Positions 1 through 11,815 of a stretch of 64,000 nt of DNA are shown piece by piece (position 1 is the stretch's first letter; each line of letters opens with the position of its first letter). Below the pieces are notes generated by a model. That model saw only the letters and a program-made list of their open reading frames with translations. It was not told the DNA's origin and searched no databases. The stretch is from Crossaster papposus (Eukaryota; Echinodermata; Asteroidea; Velatida; Solasteridae): the NCBI GenBank assembly GCA_037893245.1, contig JBAIAA010000784.1:1054001-1118000 (forward strand), given 5' to 3'. Both the position numbers and the translations under genes were made by a program.

Positions 1-71
1 TGATCACAACCTCGGTCTGCTCAGGATAATGTTGTATTTGATAGGGATTTCATTTTCATTAAAAATAGTTA

Positions 72-143
72 CGCAGAGTAGTGCAGCGGGAGCGTGATGG
101 GCCCATAGCCCAGAGGTCCGAGGACCAAAACCTCGCTTTGCTA
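72..143 (+). tRNA. tRNA-Met-like unit, type 1 (representative, probably decayed)
   Basis: Acceptor 5' strand CGCAGAG faces CTTTGCT, so position 1:72 is C:T. The anticodon is CAT but the loop reads CCCATAG, and the stem is ATGGG/CCCAG with a mismatch. The T-loop is ACCAAAA, not the initiator ATCGAAA. TTTTT follows at about 10 nt. It recurs once per 800-bp period (next at 872). Probably a pseudogene unit. Confidence 0.6.
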
Positions 144-245
144 ACTAGGTATTTTTGCTTCACTGCTATTCACATTTAATAAAAATTGTAGAATGTTTTT
201 AGAATGTCTGCTTTCATTTTGTTTGCATTTTCTAAATTTACATGA

Positions 246-317
246 GGCATAGTGGTGCAGTTGAAGCGTGCTGGGCCCATAACCCAGAGGTCCGAGGATC
301 GAAACCTCGCTCTGCTA
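246..317 (+). tRNA. tRNA-iMet-like (CAT), type 2 copy L1
   Basis: Reference type-2 unit of the left arm. Acceptor GGCATAG/CTCTGCT has G1:T72 and a T5:C68 mismatch. Anticodon stem CTGGG/CCCAG has the three G:C pairs expected of initiators, the loop is CCCATAA, and the T arm CGAGG-ATCGAAA-CCTCG has the initiator-type A54 and A60. The B-box-like GGATCGAAACC and an A-box-like stretch are present, with T5 7 nt after the 3' end. This copy alone has GGTGCAG rather than GGCGCAG in the D arm. Confidence 0.75.
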
Positions 318-469
318 ACAAGTTTTTGGTATGACATGAGGTACTCGACTCGGAGTGACAAAGTAGACACTTTCTTGGTCAGTACCCGAGAGTTTGGTTG
401 ACCACAACCTCGGTCTGCTCAGGATAATTATTTCCTTGAAAGTGATTTCATTTTCATTACAAATAGTTA

Positions 470-541
470 CGCAGAGTGGTGCAGTGCGATCGTGATGGGC
501 CCATAACCCAGAGGCCCGAGGACCAAAACCTCGCTCTGCTA
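470..541 (+). tRNA. tRNA-Met-like unit, type 3 full length (representative)
   Basis: CGCAGAG pairs with CTCTGCT except at position 1. The anticodon loop is CCCATAA (CAT) and the stem ATGGG/CCCAG has one mismatch. The T-loop is ACCAAAA here and ACCGAAA in many other copies. TTTTT lies about 10 nt downstream. Confidence 0.6.
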
Positions 542-645
542 AAGAGGTATTTTTGCTTCACTGTTATTCAAATTTAATAATTATTTTAGAATGTTTTTAG
601 AATGTCTGCTTTTATTTTGTTTGTTGTTTTTCTAAATTTACATGA

Positions 646-717
646 GGCATGGTGGCGCAGTGGAAGCTTGCTGGGCCTATAACCCAGAGTGCCGAGGATC
701 AAAACCTCGTTCTGCTG
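646..717 (+). tRNA. Initiator-tRNA-like unit, type 4, anticodon TAT (representative)
   Basis: The anticodon arm is CTGGG-CCTATAA-CCCAG, so position 34 is T and the anticodon reads TAT, formally decoding the isoleucine codon ATA. Acceptor GGCATGG against TTCTGCT leaves one mismatch and several G:T pairs. The discriminator is G because the 3' end reads CTGCTGCTA. T5 follows. Probably a non-functional derivative, but the TAT state is kept in nearly every type-4 copy in both arms. Confidence 0.55.
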
Positions 718-1045
718 CTAATAAGTTTTTGGTATGACTTGAAGTACTCGACTCAGAGTGACAAAGTAGACCCTTTCTTGGTCAGTAACCGAGAGTTCGG
801 ATGATCACAACCTCGGTCTGCTCAGGATAATTTTGTATTTGATAGGTTTTCATTTTCATTAAAAATAGTTACGCAGAGTAGTGCAGCGGGAGCGTGATGA
901 GCCCATAGCCCAGAGGTCCGAGGACCAAAACCTCGCTTTGCTAACTAGGTATTTTTGCTTCACTGCTATTCACATTTAATAAATATTGTAGAATGTTTTT
1001 AGAATGTCTGCTTTCATTTTGTTTGCATTTTCTAAATTTACATGA

Positions 1046-1117
1046 GGCATAGTGGCGCAGTTGAAGCGTGCTGGGCCCATAACCCAGAGGTCCGAGGATC
1101 GAAACCTCGCTCTGCTA
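1046..1117 (+). tRNA. tRNA-iMet-like (CAT), type 2 copy L2
   Basis: Consensus body with GGCGCAG D arm. An extra type3-type4 dimer (about 397 bp) is inserted between this copy and the next. Confidence 0.77.
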
Positions 1118-1269
1118 ACAAGTTTTTGGTATGACATGAGGTACTCGACTCGGAGTGACAAAGTAGACACTTTCTTGGTCAGTACCCGAGAGTTTGGTTG
1201 ACCACAACCTCGGTCTGCTCAGGATAATTATTTCCTTGAAAGTGATTTCATTTTCATTACAAATAGTTA

Positions 1270-1334
1270 CGCAGAGTGGTGCAGTGGGATCGTGATGGGC
1301 CCAGAGGCCCGAGGACCAAAACCTCGCTCTGCTA
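1270..1334 (+). pseudogene. Type-3 unit lacking the anticodon (7-nt deletion, representative)
   Basis: The unit is 65 nt long because ATAACCC (or an equivalent 7-nt phase) is missing: GATGGGCCC runs straight into AGAGGCCC. With no anticodon loop it cannot be a tRNA. The same deletion recurs in type-3 units near 4073, 4867, 5101, 5895, 6927, 7724, 11967, 13561, 14355, 16751, 19953, 20747 and 23143. Confidence 0.85.
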
Positions 1335-2242
1335 AAGAGGTATTTTTGCTTCACTGTTATTCAAATTTAATAATTATTTTAGAATGTTTTTAGAATGTCT
1401 GCTTTTATTTTGTTTGTTGTTTTTCTAAATTTACATGAGGCATGGTGGCGCAGTGGAAGCTTGCTGGGCCTATAACCCAGAGTGCCGAGGATCAAAACCT
1501 TGTTCTGCTGCTAATAAGTTTTTGGTATGACTTGAAGTACTCGACTCAGAGTGACAAAGTAGACCCTTTCTTGGTCAGTACCTGAGAGTTTGGTTGACCA
1601 CAACCTCGGTCTGCTCAGGATAATTATTTCCTTGAAAGTGATTTCATTTTCATTACAAATAGTTACGCAGAGTGGTGCAGTGTGATCGTGATGGGCCCAT
1701 AACCCAGAGGCCCGAGGACCGAAACCTCGCTCTGCTAAAGAGGTATTTTTGCTTCACTGTTATTCAAATTTAATAATTATTTTAGAATGTTTTTAGAATG
1801 TCTGCTTTTATTTTGTTTGTTGTTTTTCTAAATTTACATGAGGCATGGTGGCGCAGTGGAAGCTTGTTGGGCCTATAACCCAGAGTGCCGAGGATCAAAA
1901 CCTCGCTCTGCTGCTACTAAGTTTTTGGTATGACTTGAAGTACTCGACTCAGAGTGACAAAGTAGACCCTTTCTTGGTCAGTAACCGAGAGTTCGGATGA
2001 TCACAACCTCGGTCTGCTCAGGATAATGTTGTATTTGATAGGGATTTCATTTTCATTAAAAATAGTTACGCAGAGTAGTGCAGCGGGAGCGTGATGGGCC
2101 CATAGCCCAGAGGTCCGAGGACCAAAACCTCGCTTTGCTAACTAAGTACTTTTGCTTCACTGCTATTCACATTTAATAAATATTGTAGAATGTTTTTAGA
2201 ATGTCTGCTTTCATTTTGTTTGCATTTTCTAAATTTACATGC

Positions 2243-2314
2243 GGCATAGTGGCGCAGTTGAAGCGTGCTGGGCCCATAACCCAGAGGTCCGAGGATCGAA
2301 ACCTCGCTCTGCTA
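2243..2314 (+). tRNA. tRNA-iMet-like (CAT), type 2 copy L3
   Basis: Consensus body; the 5' flank reads ATGCGG instead of ATGAGG, a mark shared only with the copy 6,292 bp downstream at 8535. Confidence 0.77.
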
Positions 2315-3043
2315 ACAAGTTTTTGGTATGACATGAGGTACTCGACTCGGAGTGACAAAGTAGACACTTTCTTGGTCAGTACCCGAGAGTTTGGTTGACC
2401 ACAACATCGGTCTGCTCAGGATAATTATTTTCTTGAAAGTGATTTCATTTTCATTACAAATATTTACACAGAGTGGTGCAGTGGGATCGTGATGGGCCCA
2501 TAACCCAGAGGCCCGAGGACCGAAACCTCGCTCTGCTAAAGAGGTATTTTTGCTTCACTGTTATTCAAATTTAATAATTATTTTAGAATGTTTTTAGAAT
2601 GTCTGCTTTTATTTTGTTTGTTGTTTTTCAAAATTTACATGAGGCATGGTGGCGCAGTGGAAGCTTGCTGGGCCTATAACCCAGAGTGCCGAGGATCAAA
2701 ACCTCGTTCTGCTGCTAATAAGTTTTTGGTATGACTTGAAGTACTCGACTCAGAGTGACAAAGTAGACCCTTTCTTGGTCAGTAACCGAGAGTTCGGATG
2801 ATCACAACCTCGGTCTGCTCAGGATAATTTTGTATTTGATAGGGATTTCATTTTCGTTAAAAATAGTTACGCAGAGTAGTGCAGCGGGAGCGTGATGGGC
2901 CAATAGCCCAGAGGTCCGAGGACCAAAACCTCGCTTTGCTAACTAGGTATTTTTGCTTCACTGCTATTCACATTTAATAAATATTGTAGAATGTTTTGAG
3001 AATGTCTGCTTTCATTTTGTTTGCATTTTCTAAATTTACATGA

Positions 3044-3115
3044 GGCATAGTGGCGCAGTTGAAGCGTGCTGGGCCCATAACCCAGAGGTCCGAGGATCGA
3101 AACCTCGCTCTGCTA
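3044..3115 (+). tRNA. tRNA-iMet-like (CAT), type 2 copy L4
   Basis: Consensus body; the leader carries GTTTTGAGAATG, shared with the copies at 9336 and 10137. Confidence 0.77.
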
Positions 3116-3846
3116 ACAAGTTTTTGGTATGACATGAGGTACTCGACTCGGAGTGACAAAGTAGACACTTTCTTGGTCAGTACCCGAGAGTTTGGTTGAC
3201 CACAACCTCGGTCTGCTCAGGATAATTATTTCCTTGAAAGTGATTTCATTTTCATTACAAATAGTTACGCAGAGTGGTGCAGTGGGATCGTGATGGGCCC
3301 ATAACCCAGAGGCCCGAGGACCGAAAACTCGCTCTGCTAAAGAGGTATTTTTGCTTCACTGTTATTCAAATTTAATAATTATTTTAGAATGTTTTTAGAA
3401 TGTCTGCTTTTATTTTGTTTGTTGTTTTTCTAAATTTACATGAGGCATGGTGGCGCAGTGGAAGCTTGCTGGGCCTATAACCCAGAGTGCCGAGGATCAA
3501 AACCTTGTTCTGCTGCTAATAAGTTTTTGGTATGACTTGAAGTACTCGACTCAGAGTGACAAAGTAGACCCTTTCTTGGTCAGTAACCGAGAGTTCGGAT
3601 GATCACAACCTCGGTCTGCTCAGGATAATGTTGTATTTGATAGGGATTTCATTTTCATTAAAAAAAGAGTTACGCAGAGTAGTGCAGCGGGAGCGTGATG
3701 GGCCCATAGCCCAGAAGTCCGAGGACCAAAACCTCGCTTTGCTAACTAGGTATTTTTGCTTCACTGCTATTCACATTTAATAAATATTGTATAATGTTTT
3801 TAGAATGTCTGCTTTCATTTTGTTTGCATTTTCTAAATTTACATGA

Positions 3847-3918
3847 GGCATAGTGGCGCAGTTGAAGCGTGCTGGGCCCATAACCCAGAGGTCCGAGGAT
3901 CGAAACCTCGCTCTGCTA
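3847..3918 (+). tRNA. tRNA-iMet-like (CAT), type 2 copy L5
   Basis: Consensus body; leader variant TATAATG, and the type-1 unit before it has an A-rich insertion. Both marks recur 2,859 bp downstream at 6706. Confidence 0.77.
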
Positions 3919-4640
3919 ACAAGTTTTTGGTATGACATGAGGTACTCGACTCGGAGTGACAAAGTAGACACTTTCTTGGTCAGTACCCGAGAGTTTGGTT
4001 GACCACAACCTCGGTCTGCTCAGGATAATTATTTCCTTGAAAGTGATTTCATTTTCATTACAAATAGTTACGCAGAGTGGTGCAGTGGGATCGTGATGGG
4101 CCCAGAGGCCCGAGGACCAAAACCTCGCTCTGCTAAAGAGGTATTTTTGCTTCACTGTTATTCAAATTTAATAATTATTTTAGAATGTTTTTAGAATGTC
4201 TGCTTTTATTTTGTTTGTTGTTTTTCTAAATTTACATGAGGCATGGTGGCGCAGTGGAAGCGTGCTGGGCCTATAACCCAGAGTGCCGAGGATCAAAACC
4301 TTGTTCTGCTGCTAATAAGTTTTTGGTATGACTTGAAGTACTCGACTCAGAGTGACAAAGTAGACCCTTTCTTGGTCAGTAACCGAGGGTTCGGATGATC
4401 ACAACCTCGGTCTGCTCAGGATAATGTTGTATTTGATAGGGATTTCATTTTCATTAAAAATAGTTACGCAGAGTAGTGCAGCGGGAGCGTGATGGGCCCA
4501 TAGCCCAGAAGTCCGAGGACCAAAACCTCGCTTTGCTAACTAGGTATTTTTGCTTCACTGCTATTCACATTTAATAAATATTGTAGAATGTTTTTAGAAT
4601 GTCTGCTTTCATTTTGTTTGCATTTTCTAAATTTACATGA

Positions 4641-4712
4641 GGCATAGTGGCGCAGTTGAAGCGTGCTGGGCCCATAACCCAGAGGTCCGAGGATCGAAAC
4701 CTCGCTCTGCTA
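4641..4712 (+). tRNA. tRNA-iMet-like (CAT), type 2 copy L6
   Basis: Consensus body. It is followed by a partial duplication of about 234 bp in which an anticodon-less type-3 unit joins a second spacer. Confidence 0.77.
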
Positions 4713-5668
4713 ACAAGTTTTTGGTATGACATGAGGTACTCGACTCGGAGTGACAAAGTAGACACTTTCTTGGTCAGTACCCGAGAGTTTGGTTGACCAC
4801 AACCTCGGTCTGCTCAGGATAATTATTTCCTTGAAAGTGATTTCATTTTCATTACAAATAGTTACGCAGAGTGGTGCAGTGGGATCGTGATGGGCCCAGA
4901 GGCCCGAGGACCAAAACCTCGCTCTGCTAAAGAGGTTCTGCTGCTAATAAGTTTTTGGTATGACATGAGGTACTCGACTCGGAGTGACAAAGTAGACACT
5001 TTCTTGGTCAGTACCCGAGAGTTTGGTTGACCACAACCTCGGTCTGCTCAGGATAATTATTTCCTTGAAAGTGATTTCATTTTCATTACAAATAGTTACG
5101 CAGAGTGGTGCAGTGGGATCGTGATGGGCCCAGAGGCCCGAGGACCAAAACCTCGCTCTGCTAAAGAGGTATTTTTGCTTCACTGTTATTCAAATTTAAT
5201 AATTATTTTAGAATGTTTTTAGAATGTCTGCTTTTATTTTGTTTGTTGTTTTTCTAAATTTACATGAGGCATGGTGGCGCAGTGCAAGCGTGCTGGGCCT
5301 ATAACCCAGAGTGCCGAGGATCAAAACCTTGTTCTGCTGCTAATAAGTTTTTGGTATGACTTGAAGTACTCGACTCAGAGTGACAAAGTAGACCCTTTCT
5401 TGGTCAGTAACCGAGAGTTCGGATGATCACAACCTCGGTCTGCTCAGGATAATGTTGTATTTGATAGGGATTTCATTTTCATTAAAAATAGTTACGCAGA
5501 GTAGTGCAGCGGGAGCGTGATGGGCCCATAGCCCAGAAGTCCGAGGACCAAAACCTCGCTTTGCTAACTAGGTATTTTTGCTTCACTGCTATTCACATTT
5601 AATAAATATTGTAGAATGTTTTTAGAATGTCTGCTTTCATTTTGTTTGCATTTTCTAAATTTACATGA

Positions 5669-5740
5669 GGCATAGTGGCGCAGTTGAAGCGTGCTGGGCC
5701 CATAACCCAGAGGTCCGAGGATCGAAACCTCGCTCTGCTA
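5669..5740 (+). tRNA. tRNA-iMet-like (CAT), type 2 copy L7
   Basis: Consensus body, again followed by the type-3 fusion, but here the second type-3 unit is full length. Confidence 0.77.
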
Positions 5741-6705
5741 ACAAGTTTTTGGTATGACATGAGGTACTCGACTCGGAGTGACAAAGTAGACACTTTCTTG
5801 GTCAGTACCCGAGAGTTTGGTTGACCACAACCTCGGTCTGCTCAGGATAATTATTTCCTTGAAAGTGATTTCATTTTCATTACAAATAGTTACGCAGAGT
5901 GGTGCAGTGGGATCGTGATGGGCCCAGAGGCCCGAGGACCAAAACCTCGCTCTGCTAAAGAGGTTCTGCTGCTAATAAGTTTTTGGTATGACATGAGGTA
6001 CTCGACTCGGAGTGACAAAGTAGACACTTTCTTGGTCAGTACCCGAGAGTTTGGTTGACCACAACCTCGGTCTGCTCAGGATAATTATTTCCTTGAAAGT
6101 GATTTCATTTTCATTACAAATAGTTACGCAGAGTGGTGCAGTGGGATCGTGATGGGCCCATAACCCAGAGGCCCGAGGACCGAAACCTCGCTCTGCTAAA
6201 GAGGTATTTTTGCTTCACTGTTATTCAAATTTAATAATTATTTTAGAATGTTTTTAGAATGTCTGCTTTTATTTTGTTTGTTGTTTTTCTAAATTTACAT
6301 GAGGCATGGTGGCGCAGTGGAAGCTTGCTGGGCCTATAACCCAGAGTGCCGAGGATCAAAACCTTGTTCTGCTGCTAATAAGTTTTTGGTATGACTTGAA
6401 GTACTCGACTCAGAGTGACAAAGTAGACCCTTTCTTGGTCAGTAACCGAGAGTTCGGATGATCACAACCTCGGTCTGCTCAGGATAATGTTGTATTTGAT
6501 AGGGATTTCATTTTCATTAAAAAAAGAGTTACGCAGAGTAGTGCAGCGGGAGCGTGATGGGCCCATAGCCCAGAAGTCCGAGGACCAAAACCTCGCTTTG
6601 CTAACTAGGTATTTTTGCTTCACTGCTATTCACATTTAATAAATATTGTATAATGTTTTTAGAATGTCTGCTTTCATTTTGTTTGCATTTTCTAAATTTA
6701 CATGA

Positions 6706-6777
6706 GGCATAGTGGCGCAGTTGAAGCGTGCTGGGCCCATAACCCAGAGGTCCGAGGATCGAAACCTCGCTCTGCTA
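6706..6777 (+). tRNA. tRNA-iMet-like (CAT), type 2 copy L8
   Basis: Twin of the unit at 3847, with the same leader variant. Confidence 0.77.
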
Positions 6778-7499
6778 ACAAGTTTTTGGTATGACATGAG
6801 GTACTCGACTCGGAGTGACAAAGTAGACACTTTCTTGGTCAGTACCCGAGAGTTTGGTTGACCACAACCTCGGTCTGCTCAGGATAATTATTTCCTTGAA
6901 AGTGATTTCATTTTCATTACAAATAGTTACGCAGAGTGGTGCAGTGGGATCGTGATGGGCCCAGAGGCCCGAGGACCAAAACCTCGCTCTGCTAAAGAGG
7001 TATTTTTGCTTCACTGTTATTCAAATTTAATAATTATTTTAGAATGTTTTTAGAATGTCTGCTTTTATTTTGTTTGTTGTTTTTCTAAATTTACATGAGG
7101 CATGGTGGCGCAGTGGAAGCGTGCTGGGCCTATAACCCAGAGTGCCGAGGATCAAAACCTTGTTCTGCTGCTAATAAGTTTTTGGTATGACTTGAAGTAC
7201 TCGACTCAGAGTGACAAAGTAGACCCTTTCTTGGTCAGTAACCGAGAGTTCGGATGATCACAACCTCGGTCTGCTCAGGATAATGTTGTATTTGATAGGG
7301 ATTTCATTTTCATTAAAAATAGTTACGCAGAGTAGTGCAGCCGGAGCGTGATGGGCCCATAGCCCAGAAGTCCGAGGACCAAAACCTCGCTTTGCTAACT
7401 AGGTATTTTTGCTTCACTGCTATTCACATTTAATAAATATTGTAGAATGTTTTTAGAATGTCTGCTTTCATTTTGTTTGCATTTTCTAAATTTACATGA

Positions 7500-7571
7500 G
7501 GCATAGTGGCGCAGTTGAAGCGTGCTGGGCCCATAACCCAGAGGTCCGAGGATCGAAACCTCGCTCTGCTA
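7500..7571 (+). tRNA. tRNA-iMet-like (CAT), type 2 copy L9
   Basis: Consensus body; the step to the next copy is 1,035 bp because of a partial extra unit. Confidence 0.77.
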
Positions 7572-8534
7572 ACAAGTTTTTGGTATGACATGAGGTACTC
7601 GACTCGGAGTGACAAAGTAGACACTTTCTTGGTCAGTACCCGAGAGTTTGGTTGACCACAACCTCGGTCTGCTCAGGATAATTATTTCCTTGAAAGTGAT
7701 TTCATTTTCATTACAAATAGTTACGCAGAGTGGTGCAGTGGGATCGTGATGGGCCCAGAGGCCCGAGGACCAAAACCTCGCTCTGCTAAAGAGGTTCTGC
7801 TGCTAATAAGTTTTTGGTATGACATGAGGTACTCGACTCGGAGTGACAAAGTAGACACTTTCTTGGTCAGTACCCGAGAGTTTGGTTGACCACAACCTCG
7901 GTCTGCTCAGGATAATTATTTCCTTGAAAGTGATTTTATTTTCATTACAAATAGTTACGCAGAGTGGTGCAGTGTGATCGTGATGGGCCCATAACCCAGA
8001 GGCCCGAGGACCGAAACCTCGCTCTGCTAAAGAGGTATTTTTGCTTCACTGTTATTCAAATTTAATAATTATTTTAGAATGTTTTTAGAATGTCTGCTTT
8101 TATTTTGTTTGTTGTTTTTCTAAATTTACATGAGGCATGGTGGCGCAGTGGAAGCTTGTTGGGCCTATAACCCAGAGTGCCGAGGATCAAAACCTCGCTC
8201 TGCTGCTACTAAGTTTTTGGTATGACTTGAAGTACTCGACTCAGAGTGACAAAGTAGACCCTTTCTTGGTCAGTAACCGAGAGTTCGGATGATCACAACC
8301 TCGGTCTGCTCAGGATAATGTTGTATTTGATAGGGATTTCATTTTCATTAAAAATAGTTACGCAGAGTAGTGCAGCGGGAGCGTGATGGGCCCATAGCCC
8401 AGAGGTCCGAGGACCAAAACCTCGCTTTGCTAACTAAGTATTTTTGCTTCACTGCTATTCACATTTAATAAATATTGTAGAATGTTTTTAGAATGTCTGC
8501 TTTCATTTTGTTTGCATTTTCTAAATTTACATGC

Positions 8535-8606
8535 GGCATAGTGGCGCAGTTGAAGCGTGCTGGGCCCATAACCCAGAGGTCCGAGGATCGAAACCTCGCT
8601 CTGCTA
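8535..8606 (+). tRNA. tRNA-iMet-like (CAT), type 2 copy L10
   Basis: Twin of 2243 with the ATGCGG flank; marks a 6,292-bp spaced duplication inside the arm. Confidence 0.77.
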
Positions 8607-9335
8607 ACAAGTTTTTGGTATGACATGAGGTACTCGACTCGGAGTGACAAAGTAGACACTTTCTTGGTCAGTACCCGAGAGTTTGGTTGACCACAACATC
8701 GGTCTGCTCAGGATAATTATTTTCTTGAAAGTGATTTCATTTTCATTACAAATATTTACACAGAGTGGTGCAGTGGGATCGTGATGGGCCCATAACCCAG
8801 AGGCCCGAGGACCGAAACCTCGCTCTGCTAAAGAGGTATTTTTGCTTCACTGTTATTCAAATTTAATAATTATTTTAGAATGTTTTTAGAAAGTCTGCTT
8901 TTATTTTGTTTGTTGTTTTTCAAAATTTACATGAGGCATGGTGGCGCAGTGGAAGCTTGCTGGGCCTATAACCCAGAGTGCCGAGGATCAAAACCTCGTT
9001 CTGCTGCTAATAAGTTTTTGGTATGACTTGAAGTACTCGACTCAGAGTGACAAAGTAGACCCTTTCTTGGTCAGTAACCGAGAGTTCGGATGATCACAAC
9101 CTCGGTCTGCTCAGGATAATTTTGTATTTGATAGGGATTTCATTTTCGTTAAAAATAGTTACGCAGAGTAGTGCAGCGGGAGCGTGATGGGCCAATAGCC
9201 CAGAGGTCCGAGGACCAAAACCTCGCTTTGCTAACTAGGTATTTTTGCTTCACTGCTATTCACATTTAATAAATATTGTAGAATGTTTTGAGAATGTCTG
9301 CTTTCATTTTGTTTGCATTTTCTAAATTTACATGA

Positions 9336-9407
9336 GGCATAGTGGCGCAGTTGAAGCGTGCTGGGCCCATAACCCAGAGGTCCGAGGATCGAAACCTCGC
9401 TCTGCTA
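9336..9407 (+). tRNA. tRNA-iMet-like (CAT), type 2 copy L11
   Basis: Twin of 3044; the next 801 bp are an almost identical tandem copy. Confidence 0.77.
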
Positions 9408-10136
9408 ACAAGTTTTTGGTATGACATGAGGTACTCGACTCGGAGTGACAAAGTAGACACTTTCTTGGTCAGTACCCGAGAGTTTGGTTGACCACAACAT
9501 CGGTCTGCTCAGGATAATTATTTTCTTGAAAGTGATTTCATTTTCATTACAAATATTTACACAGAGTGGTGCAGTGGGATCGTGATGGGCCCATAACCCA
9601 GAGGCCCGAGGACCGAAACCTCGCTCTGCTAAAGAGGTATTTTTGCTTCACTGTTATTCAAATTTAATAATTATTTTAGAATGTTTTTAGAAAGTCTGCT
9701 TTTATTTTGTTTGTTGTTTTTCAAAATTTACATGAGGCATGGTGGCGCAGTGGAAGCTTGCTGGGCCTATAACCCAGAGTGCCGAGGATCAAAACCTCGT
9801 TCTGCTGCTAATAAGTTTTTGGTATGACTTGAAGTACTCGACTCAGAGTGACAAAGTAGACCCTTTCTTGGTCAGTAACCGAGAGTTCGGATGATCACAA
9901 CCTCGGTCTGCTCAGGATAATTTTGTATTTGATAGGGATTTCATTTTCGTTAAAAATAGTTACGCAGAGTAGTGCAGCGGGAGCGTGATGGGCCAATAGC
10001 CCAGAGGTCCGAGGACCAAAACCTCGCTTTGCTAACTAGGTATTTTTGCTTCACTGCTATTCACATTTAATAAATATTGTAGAATGTTTTGAGAATGTCT
10101 GCTTTCATTTTGTTTGCATTTTCTAAATTTACATGA

Positions 10137-10208
10137 GGCATAGTGGCGCAGTTGAAGCGTGCTGGGCCCATAACCCAGAGGTCCGAGGATCGAAACCTCG
10201 CTCTGCTA
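10137..10208 (+). tRNA. tRNA-iMet-like (CAT), type 2 copy L12
   Basis: Near-identical tandem neighbour of the previous copy, from one recent 801-bp duplication. Confidence 0.77.
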
Positions 10209-10942
10209 ACAAGTTTTTGGTATGACATGAGGTACTCGACTCGGAGTGACAAAGTAGACACTTTCTTGGTCAGTACCCGAGAGTTTGGTTGACCACAACC
10301 TCGGTCTGCTCAGGATAATTATTTCCTTGAAAGTGATTTCATTTTCATTACAAATAGTTACGCAGAGTGGTGCAGTGGGATCGTGATGGGCCCATAACCC
10401 AGAGGCCCGAGGACCGAAAACTCGCTCTGCTAAAGAGGTATTTTTGCTTCACTGTTATTCAAATTTAATAATTATTTTAGAATGTTTTTAGAATGTCTGC
10501 TTTTATTTTGTTTGTTGTTTTTCTAAATTTACATGAGGCATGGTGGCGCAGTGGAAGCTTGCTGGGCCTATAACCCAGAGTGCCGAGGATCAAAACCTCG
10601 TTCTGCTGCTAATAAGTTTTTGGTATGACTTGAAGTATGGTACTCGACTCAGAGTGACAAAGTAGACCCTTTCTTGGTCAGTAACCGAGAGTTCGGATGA
10701 TCACAACCTCGGTCTGCTCAGGATAATTTTGTATTTGATAGGGATTTCATTTTCATTAAAAATAGTTACGCAGAGTAGTGCAGCGGGAGCGTGATGGGCC
10801 CATAGCCCAGAGGTCCGAGGACCAAAACCTCGCTTTGCTAACTAGGTATTTTTGCTTCACTGCTATTCACATTTAATAAATATTGTAGAATGTTTTTAGA
10901 ATGTCTGCTTTCATTTTGTTTGCATTTTCTAAATTTACATGA

Positions 10943-11014
10943 GGCATAGTGGCGCAGTTGAAGCGTGCTGGGCCCATAACCCAGAGGTCCGAGGATCGAA
11001 ACCTCGCTCTGCTA
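10943..11014 (+). tRNA. tRNA-iMet-like (CAT), type 2 copy L13
   Basis: Consensus body. The type-4 trailer upstream carries a 5-bp insertion near 10637 found again near 17822. Confidence 0.77.
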
Positions 11015-11743
11015 ACAAGTTTTTGGTATGACATGAGGTACTCGACTCGGAGTGACAAAGTAGACACTTTCTTGGTCAGTACCCGAGAGTTTGGTTGACC
11101 ACAACCTCGGTCTGCACAGGATAATTATTTCCTTGAAAGTGATTTCATTTTCATTACAAATAGTTACGCAGAGTGGTGCAGTGGGATCGTGATGGGCCCA
11201 TAACCCAGAGGCCCGAGGACCGAAACCTCGCTCTGCTAAAAAGGTATTTTTGCTTCACTGTTATTCAAATTTAATAATTATTTTAGAATGTTTTTAGAAT
11301 GTCTGCTTTTATTTTGTTTGTTGTTTTTCTAAATTTACATGAGGCATGGTGGCACAGTGGAAGCTTGCTGGGCCTATAACCCAGAGTGCCGAGGATCAAA
11401 ACCTTGTTCTGCTGCTAATAAGTTTTTGGTATGACTTGAAGTACTCGACTCAGAGTGACAAAGTAGACCCTTTCTTGGTCAGTAACCGAGACTTCGGATG
11501 ATCACAACCTCGGTCTGCTCAGGATAATGTTGTATTTGATAGGGATTTCATTTTCATTAAAAATAGTTACGCAGAGTAGTGCAGCGGGAGCGTGATGGGC
11601 CCATAGCCCAGAGGTCCGAGGACCAAAACCTCGCTTTGCTAACTAGGTATTTTTGCTTCACTGCTATTCACATTTAATAAATATTGTAGAATGTTTTTAG
11701 AATGTCTGCTTTCATTTTGTTTGCATTTTCTAAATTTACATGA

Positions 11744-11815
11744 GGCATAGTGGCGCAGTTGAAGCGTGCTGGGCCCATAACCCAGAGGTCCGAGGATCGA
11801 AACCTCGCTCTGCTA
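11744..11815 (+). tRNA. tRNA-iMet-like (CAT), type 2 copy L14
   Basis: Consensus body. This period has no counterpart in the downstream 7.19-kb duplicate, where it seems to have been lost. Confidence 0.77.
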
